Positions 11,402-19,811 of a DNA stretch of 64,000 nucleotides are shown here, piece after piece. The first letter of the stretch is position 1. Every line of letters begins with the position of its first letter. The stretch lies in assembly GCF_003576645.1 (NCBI RefSeq), contig NC_044916.1:16309084-16373083 (forward strand), read 5' to 3'. The DNA comes from Ipomoea triloba (taxonomy: Eukaryota; Streptophyta; Magnoliopsida; Solanales; Convolvulaceae). The position numbers were made by a program, and so were the translations under genes. A model generated the notes under the pieces. The model made no database searches and had not been told where the DNA came from. It worked only from the letters and a program-made list of their open reading frames with translations.

Positions 11402-14400
11402 ATGGCGTCCGAATCCTCTACATCAACCTCATCTTCCGACGCATATCAGAGGGAGTTGCTACACATTCGCTCTCAGATCAAACAAGTCAAGGCGGGGAGT
11501 ATCCTTGACAGAAATGGCTTCATCACCAACTCCCCTAATCCAAAAATGGCGGAAAAAGTCCTGAAGAAGTTTGAGAAAGCAGGACTGATGAAATACATGA
11601 CGCACGACTACGGGACCGTTCACCCCCTCGACTTCACAGAATGGTTCGCAAATGCCAAGGTCACGAAGGGTAAAATCGAAAGCCGCTTTAATGATTTTCC
11701 CATCACAACATCTGTAGGTGACCTCAGAGCGGCATTTGATTTCGCGTCATCGGAGGAAGCAGTCAAGCATCTATCGGATTACGACTTGGACAAGCAAGCT
11801 TTCTGGGAGAAAATCCGACTAGCGACTGCACCACCCAGAGCATCCTCTGCCCTCCGCAAGTACCACCTAAAGGAGAGGTTTGCTCTCGCTGCCGACCTAA
11901 TCATGAAGTTTGTGCTCGGCAAGGTGTCCGGAACTGACGAGGTTAGTCTAGACCTCCTCAAAATCCTCCATGCCATTTGGAACAACAACAAGCTGGACTG
12001 GGCACATATTATCTTCAACTTCCTTCAACAGCAAGTGATGCGCTCAGTCTCCAACGCCAACCTGTCGATCAGTAAAAAGGTTGGTTTCGGCTTTGTTGTG
12101 CAATTTCTCTTAAGCCTGAAGGGCTTCGAACTGAGGGAGGGAAAAGAGATTCATCGAAATACCTATATGGGTAGGACGAAATCTCTAGTCCCCAAAACTA
12201 AAGGTGTTAAAGCTGCACCTTCTCCCTCACAGCCAAAAGGAAGGGGCAAAAGGAAAGCCCAAACCGAGGAAAAGAATTCTGATGATGAACCTCTCGATGT
12301 ACTGATACAAAGGGTTCATCTGCCAAAGAGGGCTAGGAAAGCCAAAACTGTTGCTGTCACCCGGGTTCAAGAGGTGGAACCGTCAGTTATACAAGTACCC
12401 TTCGAGGACAGGGCACAAGCCCAGGGGGAACCTCAGGCTACACTGGCCACTGAGGTTGAGAGAGTGCCCCCTACCAGGTCCCTGTCAAGAGATTTGTGTG
12501 TTAATGATGATATTACTGCTGAGGGTACTGGTGACTCTGTTGGTTTATCTCGAGAGATGGCTCGAGAGGTTGAAGGTACTGGGATCAGTGATCCAGTACA
12601 AGGGGATGCAGAAGAACCATGTGAGATGGTTCGAGAGACAGACTACACAGTCAGGGTGGGAGATGATCTCTTGGAGCATAGTCGAGAGATCACAGCTCAG
12701 ATAGACGAAGCAATCTCTGCCACTGAAATCATCTCTGATGGGCGGGATGACTTATATGAAGAAGTTTCCACTCAGTTGGCAGTGGAAGCACCCACTCTTG
12801 ATGACTTCTCCAGGGTGATCAGGTGGATCAACTGGAGAACCAGTTCTTTCACTCAATTGATGAGTCAAGCAGCTGAAATGGAGGCAGAAGAGCAGTTTGC
12901 ACTCCAGTGGTTGGGCATCTCCGAGATCCCAGCTCAACAACTGATGGATCTTGCCCACGAAACACGAGTAATGAAGCTGAACAGTGAAAGAACTGATAAA
13001 GGGAAGAGCATAGCAGTTGAAGCACCAGAAGTTGAAGCTGAGCCTGAAGAAGATCCTGAAACAGAAGCACGATTTCGAGAAGATATCAGGCTCGCCACTG
13101 CCATCTCCTTGGGACAGAACGTTGAGTTCACGAGAGGGCCAGGAGAGACCTCTGGGGTTGCTCACGATGATATTGCAACAGCCGCAATCCCACTGTCCCA
13201 AGTCAGCAACTCTGCTCTGGACGAACAGGTAGAAGCTTCGAGAGGTGAATCCGAGACCTCTGAAGCACTTCAAGTGGCACCTAACACCGTTCTACTTTTG
13301 CCACCACCTGAGTCCACACCCTCGACCACTACTGATGAAGCACAGACAATTCGAGAGGGTGAAGTTCCGTTGCTCACACTGCCGGGTTTTCCTACTGCTC
13401 CTGAAATAATTATCATTCCAGACTCATCGGAGCAGACTGAAATGCAGTCAAATGAGCAACATGAGCAGAATGCCCCAAGTCCTGCTGGTTCGAGGAGTAC
13501 TGATGATACCATCGAAGGTGGAAACCCGGAAGCACCTGTCGACACTACGTCTCCAACCTCACCAGCAGATGACAAAGTTCCCAGCACTGGTTCGAGAGGT
13601 GATGCTGAGGGGGAACCTCTATTGGATGAAAACAGGGAAGCGTCCAATACCGAAGAACACTCTCTGGCTGACCCTATCTCCACAGTTGCTGAAGCTGAGG
13701 CTCCAGGTTCGAGAGGTGAGGAGCAAGAAGTGATCCATCCCTCAGGTGGAAACCGGGAAGCACCTGACATGGAGCTACCTTCGAGCTCTGAACCCTGTGT
13801 CCCTGTGGATCCTCAGACGTTAAATCGAGAGGTGGACTCGCAATTGCAAGTCATGGGTGGAAATCTGGAAGCACCCAAGTCCCCTCCGACGAAAGGTACA
13901 TCTCGATCCTCATCTCCTACTTCTGACTATGATCAACAGGCCGAAGAAGTCTTCATTGGCGAAGTGCGTCAATTCATGGCTGATCAATCTCAGAAGATGG
14001 CTCAGCTCGAAAGAATACTCGCTGTGGTCCGCAATGCTGCAATGCCTGCTGCTGGCACAAGTGAATCCCAAGGCCGTCATGCCGAACTTCTCGAACAGGC
14101 GATATGGGCTGAGGATGCAGCACGGAAAGCCACTGATGAAGCCGCTGTCGCTCGAGCAGAGGCTGCAAGTGCGAGGGCTGAATTAGCCGAGATGCGAGCA
14201 GAGCTTCGAGCCTTCCAATATTCCAGTGAACTTCGACAGGATGTGATGAAGGCCATACTCGATGACCTGTCGAACCAAGTCCCTGCCCAACTTCAAGCAA
14301 TCTTCGAAGGTATGTCCACCCTCCTCTCCCGTGCTGATGATGCCAACAAGGGGGAAAATAAAGAGAAAAAGAAGGGGGATACAACGGGCAAGAAAAGGGC

Positions 14401-14881
14401 AGCAAGTGAACCAGCTGGACCACCTCCAAAAATACCAAGAATCATGAGCAAAGCAGTGGAGGATGCCAAACAGGCAGAAAACCTAAGGGTCCAGCGTACA
14501 CTGGAAATGGAGAGAAGGAGAGAAGAGGACAGAGAAAGAAGAAGAAAAAGACAAGAACGACAGTCAGAAGAAGAAAGGAAGATAGATCTTCTCATGACAA
14601 ACTTTAAGTTTGGGAACAGAGAAGACACTGAACAAATTCTGACTCTGGAGATATTCAAGCTTCTGAAAATCACTGGGATATCTACACACAGCAATATGTC
14701 TCCAGAAGAATGCATTGCCTGGTGGAAAGATGGAGTAATTGATGGTGAGTTCGTGGGGGAAGCCTACAGGAACTACAGGCATCTAGATGTCACAGATGAA
14801 TACTTAAGCCTGGTAAATCCGAAAGACCCCATCAAGACACGAGAAGCCATTAACAAGAAAAGGAAAGGCAACAAGAAGTAA
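11402..14881 (+). CDS. Intact 1159-residue ORF in the envelope position
   Basis: Uninterrupted ORF between pol and the 3' LTR, where Sireviruses may carry an env-like gene. Residues ~1-260 form a folded-looking domain rich in aliphatic and aromatic residues (EWFANAKV, KVSGTDEVSLDLLKILHAI, DWAHIIFNFL, VGFGFVVQFLL). It loosely recalls the putative plant transposon protein domain, but I cannot confirm that. Residues ~290-840 are acidic, Ser/Pro/Glu-rich and likely disordered, with recurring GGN-EAP and GSRG segments. Residues ~870-950 are Ala/Glu/Arg-rich and likely coiled coil. Residues ~980-1060 are strongly basic, and a short folded C-terminus follows. I see no signal peptide or clear membrane helix, so a classical envelope role is doubtful. 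The start is supported by the homologous position in B. Confidence 0.8.
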   Translation: MASESSTSTSSSDAYQRELLHIRSQIKQVKAGSILDRNGFITNSPNPKMAEKVLKKFEKAGLMKYMTHDYGTVHPLDFTEWFANAKVTKGKIESRFNDFPITTSVGDLRAAFDFASSEEAVKHLSDYDLDKQAFWEKIRLATAPPRASSALRKYHLKERFALAADLIMKFVLGKVSGTDEVSLDLLKILHAIWNNNKLDWAHIIFNFLQQQVMRSVSNANLSISKKVGFGFVVQFLLSLKGFELREGKEIHRNTYMGRTKSLVPKTKGVKAAPSPSQPKGRGKRKAQTEEKNSDDEPLDVLIQRVHLPKRARKAKTVAVTRVQEVEPSVIQVPFEDRAQAQGEPQATLATEVERVPPTRSLSRDLCVNDDITAEGTGDSVGLSREMAREVEGTGISDPVQGDAEEPCEMVRETDYTVRVGDDLLEHSREITAQIDEAISATEIISDGRDDLYEEVSTQLAVEAPTLDDFSRVIRWINWRTSSFTQLMSQAAEMEAEEQFALQWLGISEIPAQQLMDLAHETRVMKLNSERTDKGKSIAVEAPEVEAEPEEDPETEARFREDIRLATAISLGQNVEFTRGPGETSGVAHDDIATAAIPLSQVSNSALDEQVEASRGESETSEALQVAPNTVLLLPPPESTPSTTTDEAQTIREGEVPLLTLPGFPTAPEIIIIPDSSEQTEMQSNEQHEQNAPSPAGSRSTDDTIEGGNPEAPVDTTSPTSPADDKVPSTGSRGDAEGEPLLDENREASNTEEHSLADPISTVAEAEAPGSRGEEQEVIHPSGGNREAPDMELPSSSEPCVPVDPQTLNREVDSQLQVMGGNLEAPKSPPTKGTSRSSSPTSDYDQQAEEVFIGEVRQFMADQSQKMAQLERILAVVRNAAMPAAGTSESQGRHAELLEQAIWAEDAARKATDEAAVARAEAASARAELAEMRAELRAFQYSSELRQDVMKAILDDLSNQVPAQLQAIFEGMSTLLSRADDANKGENKEKKKGDTTGKKRAASEPAGPPPKIPRIMSKAVEDAKQAENLRVQRTLEMERRREEDRERRRKRQERQSEEERKIDLLMTNFKFGNREDTEQILTLEIFKLLKITGISTHSNMSPEECIAWWKDGVIDGEFVGEAYRNYRHLDVTDEYLSLVNPKDPIKTREAINKKRKGNKK

Positions 14882-15164
14882 GCTCTCGTGGTCCAAACTC
14901 CATCTTATTTCAATGTATTGATACTTATGTTGTTCTTGGTCTTATTTCTTTGAATCTTTTCCACTAAACTCTGTTATGTAAACATTCCCTTAATCTTAAT
15001 ACATATATCTTCTGCTGGGGGTGTTGCGTGAGTTTACTTATTCATGTTTAGTAGAATTGTTGTCAAACTTACCATATGCGCTGAAAATAAAATCAATGCT
15101 TTTTCTTTTTCAAATCAGCCATATAAGTAAGTATAAGTGTTGGCATCATCAAAAAGGGGGAAAT
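14882..15164 (+). other. 3' untranslated region of interior A
   Basis: Non-coding, T-rich, conserved with 34903-35169 of interior B, including GCTGGGGGTGTTGCGTGAG and CGCTGAAAATAAAATCAA. It leads into the polypurine tract. Confidence 0.7.
15151..15164 (+). other. Polypurine tract, interior A
   Basis: AAAAAGGGGGAAAT directly before TGTTAGG, the LTR start. The identical tract precedes LTR3 at 35156. It primes plus-strand DNA synthesis in this class of element. Confidence 0.88.
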
Positions 15165-16016
15165 TGTTAGGAACATCATGTAATAGGTTTTGATGATACC
15201 AACTGTTAAGTAGAAATCCCCAAGTCTCGATACATAGGCAAAACAATGTAAGTTCGATAAGTAAACTAAGAGCGAAAATACAACCGGGTAATTTGAGCTC
15301 AACTCGGGAAATATTTAAGCTTAAGGTAAACTTGTTTGAACAACTTAGAAGTTTTCGTGTTGTAAGCAAACAGATAGATCAGAAGCAGGCACGAGACAAC
15401 TCTGGAGGAATAAGGGTCTACGAGACATCAACTAAGTCTCGAGACACAAGCCAAGTTCGAGAGGTAAGGACCTCTCGATATACCTATCGAGTTCGAGACG
15501 TAAAGAATATTCGAGAGATAGACCTCTCGATACATGGGATTGAAACATCAAGTGGTCGAGACATCTTTTATGGTCTCGATAAACCGGCACTTCTCCAAGA
15601 GGCTGAATGTTAGTCAACATGTGCAGATAAAATACTCTAAGTTTGGAGAAGAAGAATATCATGGAGATAAAATATTGAAGAGGTGCTGAGCGGGAGGTTT
15701 CAAAATGGACGGAAGTGGATGACACGTCAGACCTCCACCACAAACGGTCAAGAAGTGCACCAATCCTGAAGTGGTCAGATTCCCCAAACAAGGAATGATG
15801 GGAACATAAAAAGAGTAACTTTATCCAAAAGAAGCAAGTGAAGCATGAACTCAAGAAAGTGGAATATGGAATATTCACTACAAAACAAAAGGCTCAAGTT
15901 ACAAGACCACTACTCCATGAAAAATGCTGAAATTGTGCAAAGACCCATGTTCGGCGTGGGAGACCAATTTCAAACGGAATAGTTTTCCCTCCAACGGAAC
16001 TATTCTTCTACTCTCA

Positions 16017-16023
16017 TATATAA
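16017..16023 (+). promoter_or_regulatory. TATA box of LTR2
   Basis: TATATAA followed by GGACGTAAAGACAC, at the same place as in LTR1 and LTR3. Confidence 0.65.
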
Positions 16024-16326
16024 GGACGTAAAGACACAGAAGAAAAAAGGGTTTTGTGTGAAAAAGGTCAAGAGGTTAACAAGAGGTGTCTGATAAAAAC
16101 GTTCCAGTGCAAAGTGCTTAACTTGGAATATCATCCTGATATTCAATACAGCGAGAGAACACATCTTAGTGTTCGAAGAGAGTTACAAAGCTAAACTGTC
16201 ATACATCCAGAAGGTGACCAAAGCTGCTCTACATCAAAGTTGATTCAACGATAGCTTGTGGTCAGATTGGAGATTGTTACATTCAACTGTGACTATCAAC
16301 AACGTCTTGCTTTGGATTAAGCAAGG

Positions 16327-17072
16327 GAGGTGGAGTATCCTGGCTGCTGTCCGAGCGAAAGAAACCTGAGGCTTGACGCGGGCTTGGTGATCAAAGGTCA
16401 AGTGCTCGAGAGGTGGAGTAACTGGAAGCGGGGAGAAAAACCTGAGGAGAGGCGGAGTAACCTGGCTGCTGTCCGAGCGAAAGAAACCTGAGGCTTGACG
16501 CGGGCTTGGTGATCAAAGGTCAAGTGCTCGAGAGGTGGAGTAACTGGAAGCGGGGAGAAAAACCTGAGGAGAGGCGGAGTAACCTGGCTGCTGTCCGAGC
16601 GAAAGAAACCTGAGGCTTGACGCGGGCTTGGTGATCAAAGGTCAAGTGCTCGAGAGGTGGAGTAACTGGAAGCGGGGAGAAAAACCTGAGGAGAGGCGGA
16701 GTAACCTGGCTGCTGTCCGAGCGAAAGAAACCTGAGGCTTGACGCGGGCTTGGTGATCAAAGGTCAAGTGCTCGAGAGGTGGAGTAACTGGAAGCGGGGA
16801 GAAAAACCTGAGGAGAGGCGGAGTAACCTGGCTGCTGTCCGAGCGAAAGAAACCTGAGGCTTGACGCGGGCTTGGTGATCAAAGGTCAAGTGCTCGAGAG
16901 GTGGAGTAACTGGAAGCGGGGAGAAAAACCTGAGGAGAGGCGGAGTAACCTGGCTGCTGTCCGAGCGAAAGAAACCTGAGGCTTGACGCGGGCTTGGTGA
17001 TCAAAGGTCAAGTGCTCGAGAGGTGGAGTAACTGGAAGCGGGGCGAAAAACCTGAGGCTTGAGGCGGGCTTG
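16327..17072 (+). repeat. 122-base tandem array, about six units, inside LTR2
   Basis: The phrase TGGCTGCTGTCCGAGCG starts at 16341, 16463, 16585, 16707, 16829 and 16951, exactly 122 bases apart, and the units look identical apart from the edges. LTR1, LTR3 and the solo LTR have one copy of this unit, so the array is a recent local expansion downstream of the LTR TATA box. Confidence 0.95.
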
Positions 17073-17462
17073 GTGATCAAAGCTCAAGCGCTCGTTATTG
17101 TACTAGAAAGGGAAGTTTTTAGTGCAATCCTTCCAGGGAGTTTCTGGAAGAAGAGTGGAAGTAGGCGGGTTGGCCGAACCACTTAAAAATCTCTCTTGCA
17201 TTTACTTTCTGTTTTTATCTCTCGCTAACTTCTCGATTGCACTGCATATAATCACACCTCTCGAACTAACCCAAACTCGTGCTAACCAAAAAGGGGATAA
17301 TATTTCCGCTGCGCATAAAACTTTGTCTTCACCTCGTGAGGTATCGAACCTAAACATCCTAAGTTCAATACACACGAGAGGTCGAAAAGATTTGCAAAAT
17401 CTTATACAAGTCTATTCACCCCCCCCCCTAGACTTGTACCCCATCCCCTTGGGACCAACAAT

Positions 17463-17474
17463 TGGTATCAGAGC
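17463..17474 (+). other. Primer binding site, interior B
   Basis: TGGTATCAGAGC, two bases after the end of LTR2, complementary to initiator tRNA-Met. Confidence 0.93.
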
Positions 17475-17573
17475 AAGTTCTCTGATCGATATAAACCTTT
17501 GTTTATATTGCCTAGAGATCCTTCTTTGAAAAATCTTTTTAAATATTTTCAAAGCACGAGATAATTTTTCAAT

Positions 17574-19811
17574 ATGGACAGCATGTTGTCGAGACATCTT
17601 CTCTTTGATCTTAGCAGGTTTGACGACTGGAAAACACGCATGCTTGCGTACTTATCAGCCCTCCATGATGAGATGGCCGAGGTTATAACTTCTGGACCAG
17701 TCAAGATCCTAATGGTTAATACTGCTGCAGTTCAAACCCAAGAAACACCAAAGTACATCCCAAAACCTAGGGAAGAATGGACCAGTGATGATAGGAAGAG
17801 AAACAACCTGGACAATATTGCCAAGGATATTCTCTTCAGAGCTATAGACGAAACCATCTTCCCAAAAGTGAGGAAGTGCAAAACGGCAAAAGAGGTATGG
17901 GATACTTTGATGTTAATTGGTGAAGGTGACGAACAGGAAAAGGAAAACAAGCTCACCGTGGCCATGAAGAAGTTCGAAGACTTCAAGATGAAGCCAGGAG
18001 AGAGCATCGACAGCATGGAGTCTCGGTTCATGAAGCTCACAACCGAGATCAGTGACCTTGAAAAGGAGATCCCACAAAAGGAGCTGAACCTGAAGGTCTT
18101 ACGTGGCCTCACTAAGGAGTGGGAAGTAAAGGTGATCACGATGAGAGATCACCGAGATCTGAAGGAAACCACAACAGACAAACTCTTCCGGGATCTCAAA
18201 GCCTTCGAGTTCGAGATGTTCCCAAGAGATGAGGACATTGTGGATCGACGAAACGTAGCACTTGTTGCTGAGCAACCATCCACATCTTCAAGGTCAGACT
18301 CTAATCCTATGAATGTTATGTCTGACGAACAGTTTGCTCTCTTTGTGAGAAAGTTCAGGAAATACATGAAGATGAACCAGGAGAGCAACAAAAGTTCACC
18401 TTCCTCCTCAAGAAGGAAAAATGAGAGATATCCATCCAGAAGGACGGAGGAGGAAAATCAGGGTCTATGCTACAACTGTAGAAGACCGGGACATTTCAAG
18501 GCCGAATGCCCTTACCCACTAGTAAGCAAGCATCAGGGCCAAGAAGGCAAGGATTCCAAGAGAATAGAGGAATCCAGGGAGAAGCCAACACAAGGTGGCT
18601 TCAAAGGATCATCAAAGACGTATCAGCGCAGGAAGGCGCTTGTTGCTGAAGAATTCGAGAGGACAATCGAGGAGTCCGAGACGTCGAGCTCCAGCGAAAG
18701 CAGCAGCAGCTCAGAGGATGAGAGGGGGCTCATCTGCTTATACACCGAGGAAGAGGAGAATCAATGCCTAATGGCCATTGACAACGAGGTAACCTCTACT
18801 CCTACATCTCGCTGCTCTACTTCTACCTCTCGTTGTTCTTCATTTAAAAGCGATGAGGACCCCTTCGAGATGTTGGAATCGCTCAGAAGGAACCTTAACA
18901 TCGCCAATAGCACTCATGCTAGAGTGATGGATGAAAACAGCAAGCTAACTGCTGAAAGAGATATGCTTAAGAACGTCTCGAAAGAGAATTTGGAGCTGAC
19001 TCTCAAAGTAAGTGAGTTAGAAGCCAAAGTAATCCTACTATCTGAAGAGTGCAAAGCTCGAGAGACGAGAGAGCTTAATCTTCGAAAGGTCATAGCATCA
19101 TACACTAATTCCTCCAAAGCTATGGAGAAAATGGTGGTTGATCACAGACCTACAAGTGATAGAACCGGTCTAGGGTTCCATCAAGACCATCTCTCGAGAG
19201 ATAAACAGACCAATGGTTTGGGAACTTCAAGAAATGGAGGATCTCAACCCAAACCAAATAAAGGTCATAAAGGACCAACAGAAAAGACCAGAGTAGCTAT
19301 TCATAAACCGTCCCTATACACCAGCAATGGAAAGTATAGGAAAGCTACGAAGAATGGCCGGGTAAACAATATCGAGAGATCACCTTGCTATCTCTCGCAA
19401 GGCCATTCCAAGTACAAAAAGAGCTACACTCCATATAATGCACCTCAAGGCAAATATGGAAGGTCTGAGATCCACATAGTTAGGAACTCACGGATGGAGA
19501 AAGGAAGACTCTATCCATCTAGTGAGAATTGGTCATCAAATCACAAGTTCTGGAAGAAACCTCACTTTCAGCAATTTCACATGACCAAACAGCGTATGAA
19601 AGGCATGGTGCATAAGCCGGTCGAAAAGTCTCTACCTAAGTTGATTTATGCACCAAAGAGGCCTAAAACCTTTGCTAGCATTCCTTATAATTATCAAACG
19701 TACAATGGCTACATTGCGCCTAGGCCTGGAATAATGGGCACAAGGTATAAATGGATGCCTAAACTCACTAACCCACCAGGACCCAAAGTTTGGGTACCTA
19801 AACTTGCTTGA
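17574..19811 (+). CDS. gag: Intact gag polyprotein, interior B
   Basis: Structural protein of 745 residues. The start ATG lies 100 bases after the primer site and begins [23 protein letters not shown]2/retrotran_gag-like domain covers residues ~95-190 ([21 protein letters not shown] onward), a zinc knuckle [14 protein letters not shown] lies near residue 300, then Ser/Glu-rich and heptad-like segments (~420-510) and a basic tail ending KVWVPKLA. The stop TGA at 19809-19811 overlaps the pol frame, which is read in -1. No interruptions were seen, so this is the best preserved structural gene of the composite. Confidence 0.93.
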   Translation: MDSMLSRHLLFDLSRFDDWKTRMLAYLSALHDEMAEVITSGPVKILMVNTAAVQTQETPKYIPKPREEWTSDDRKRNNLDNIAKDILFRAIDETIFPKVRKCKTAKEVWDTLMLIGEGDEQEKENKLTVAMKKFEDFKMKPGESIDSMESRFMKLTTEISDLEKEIPQKELNLKVLRGLTKEWEVKVITMRDHRDLKETTTDKLFRDLKAFEFEMFPRDEDIVDRRNVALVAEQPSTSSRSDSNPMNVMSDEQFALFVRKFRKYMKMNQESNKSSPSSSRRKNERYPSRRTEEENQGLCYNCRRPGHFKAECPYPLVSKHQGQEGKDSKRIEESREKPTQGGFKGSSKTYQRRKALVAEEFERTIEESETSSSSESSSSSEDERGLICLYTEEEENQCLMAIDNEVTSTPTSRCSTSTSRCSSFKSDEDPFEMLESLRRNLNIANSTHARVMDENSKLTAERDMLKNVSKENLELTLKVSELEAKVILLSEECKARETRELNLRKVIASYTNSSKAMEKMVVDHRPTSDRTGLGFHQDHLSRDKQTNGLGTSRNGGSQPKPNKGHKGPTEKTRVAIHKPSLYTSNGKYRKATKNGRVNNIERSPCYLSQGHSKYKKSYTPYNAPQGKYGRSEIHIVRNSRMEKGRLYPSSENWSSNHKFWKKPHFQQFHMTKQRMKGMVHKPVEKSLPKLIYAPKRPKTFASIPYNYQTYNGYIAPRPGIMGTRYKWMPKLTNPPGPKVWVPKLA

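Larger units (their letters stand above)
15165..17460 (+). mobile_element. LTR2, shared by interiors A and B
   Basis: A 2296-base LTR starting TGTTAGGAAC and ending ACCAACA. It has a polypurine tract on its left and a primer site on its right, so it serves as the 3' LTR of A and the 5' LTR of B. It is ~660 bases longer than LTR3, mostly from a 122-base tandem array. Outside the array it differs from LTR1 and LTR3 far more than those differ from each other. The first 450 bases hold many TCGAGA/TCTCGA motifs. Confidence 0.92.

Noticed and set aside
13270..13770. Minus-strand and alternative-frame ORFs inside the long accessory ORF
   Set aside because: Ser/Gly-rich shadow reading of the low-complexity acidic region; frames differ between A and B.
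11402..14881. Calling the long ORF a true viral envelope gene
   Set aside because: No visible signal peptide, membrane helix or fusion motif; only its position fits.
16327..17072. 122-base array as a possible origin or CRISPR
   Set aside because: Contiguous LTR-derived units; single copies are present in the sister LTRs.
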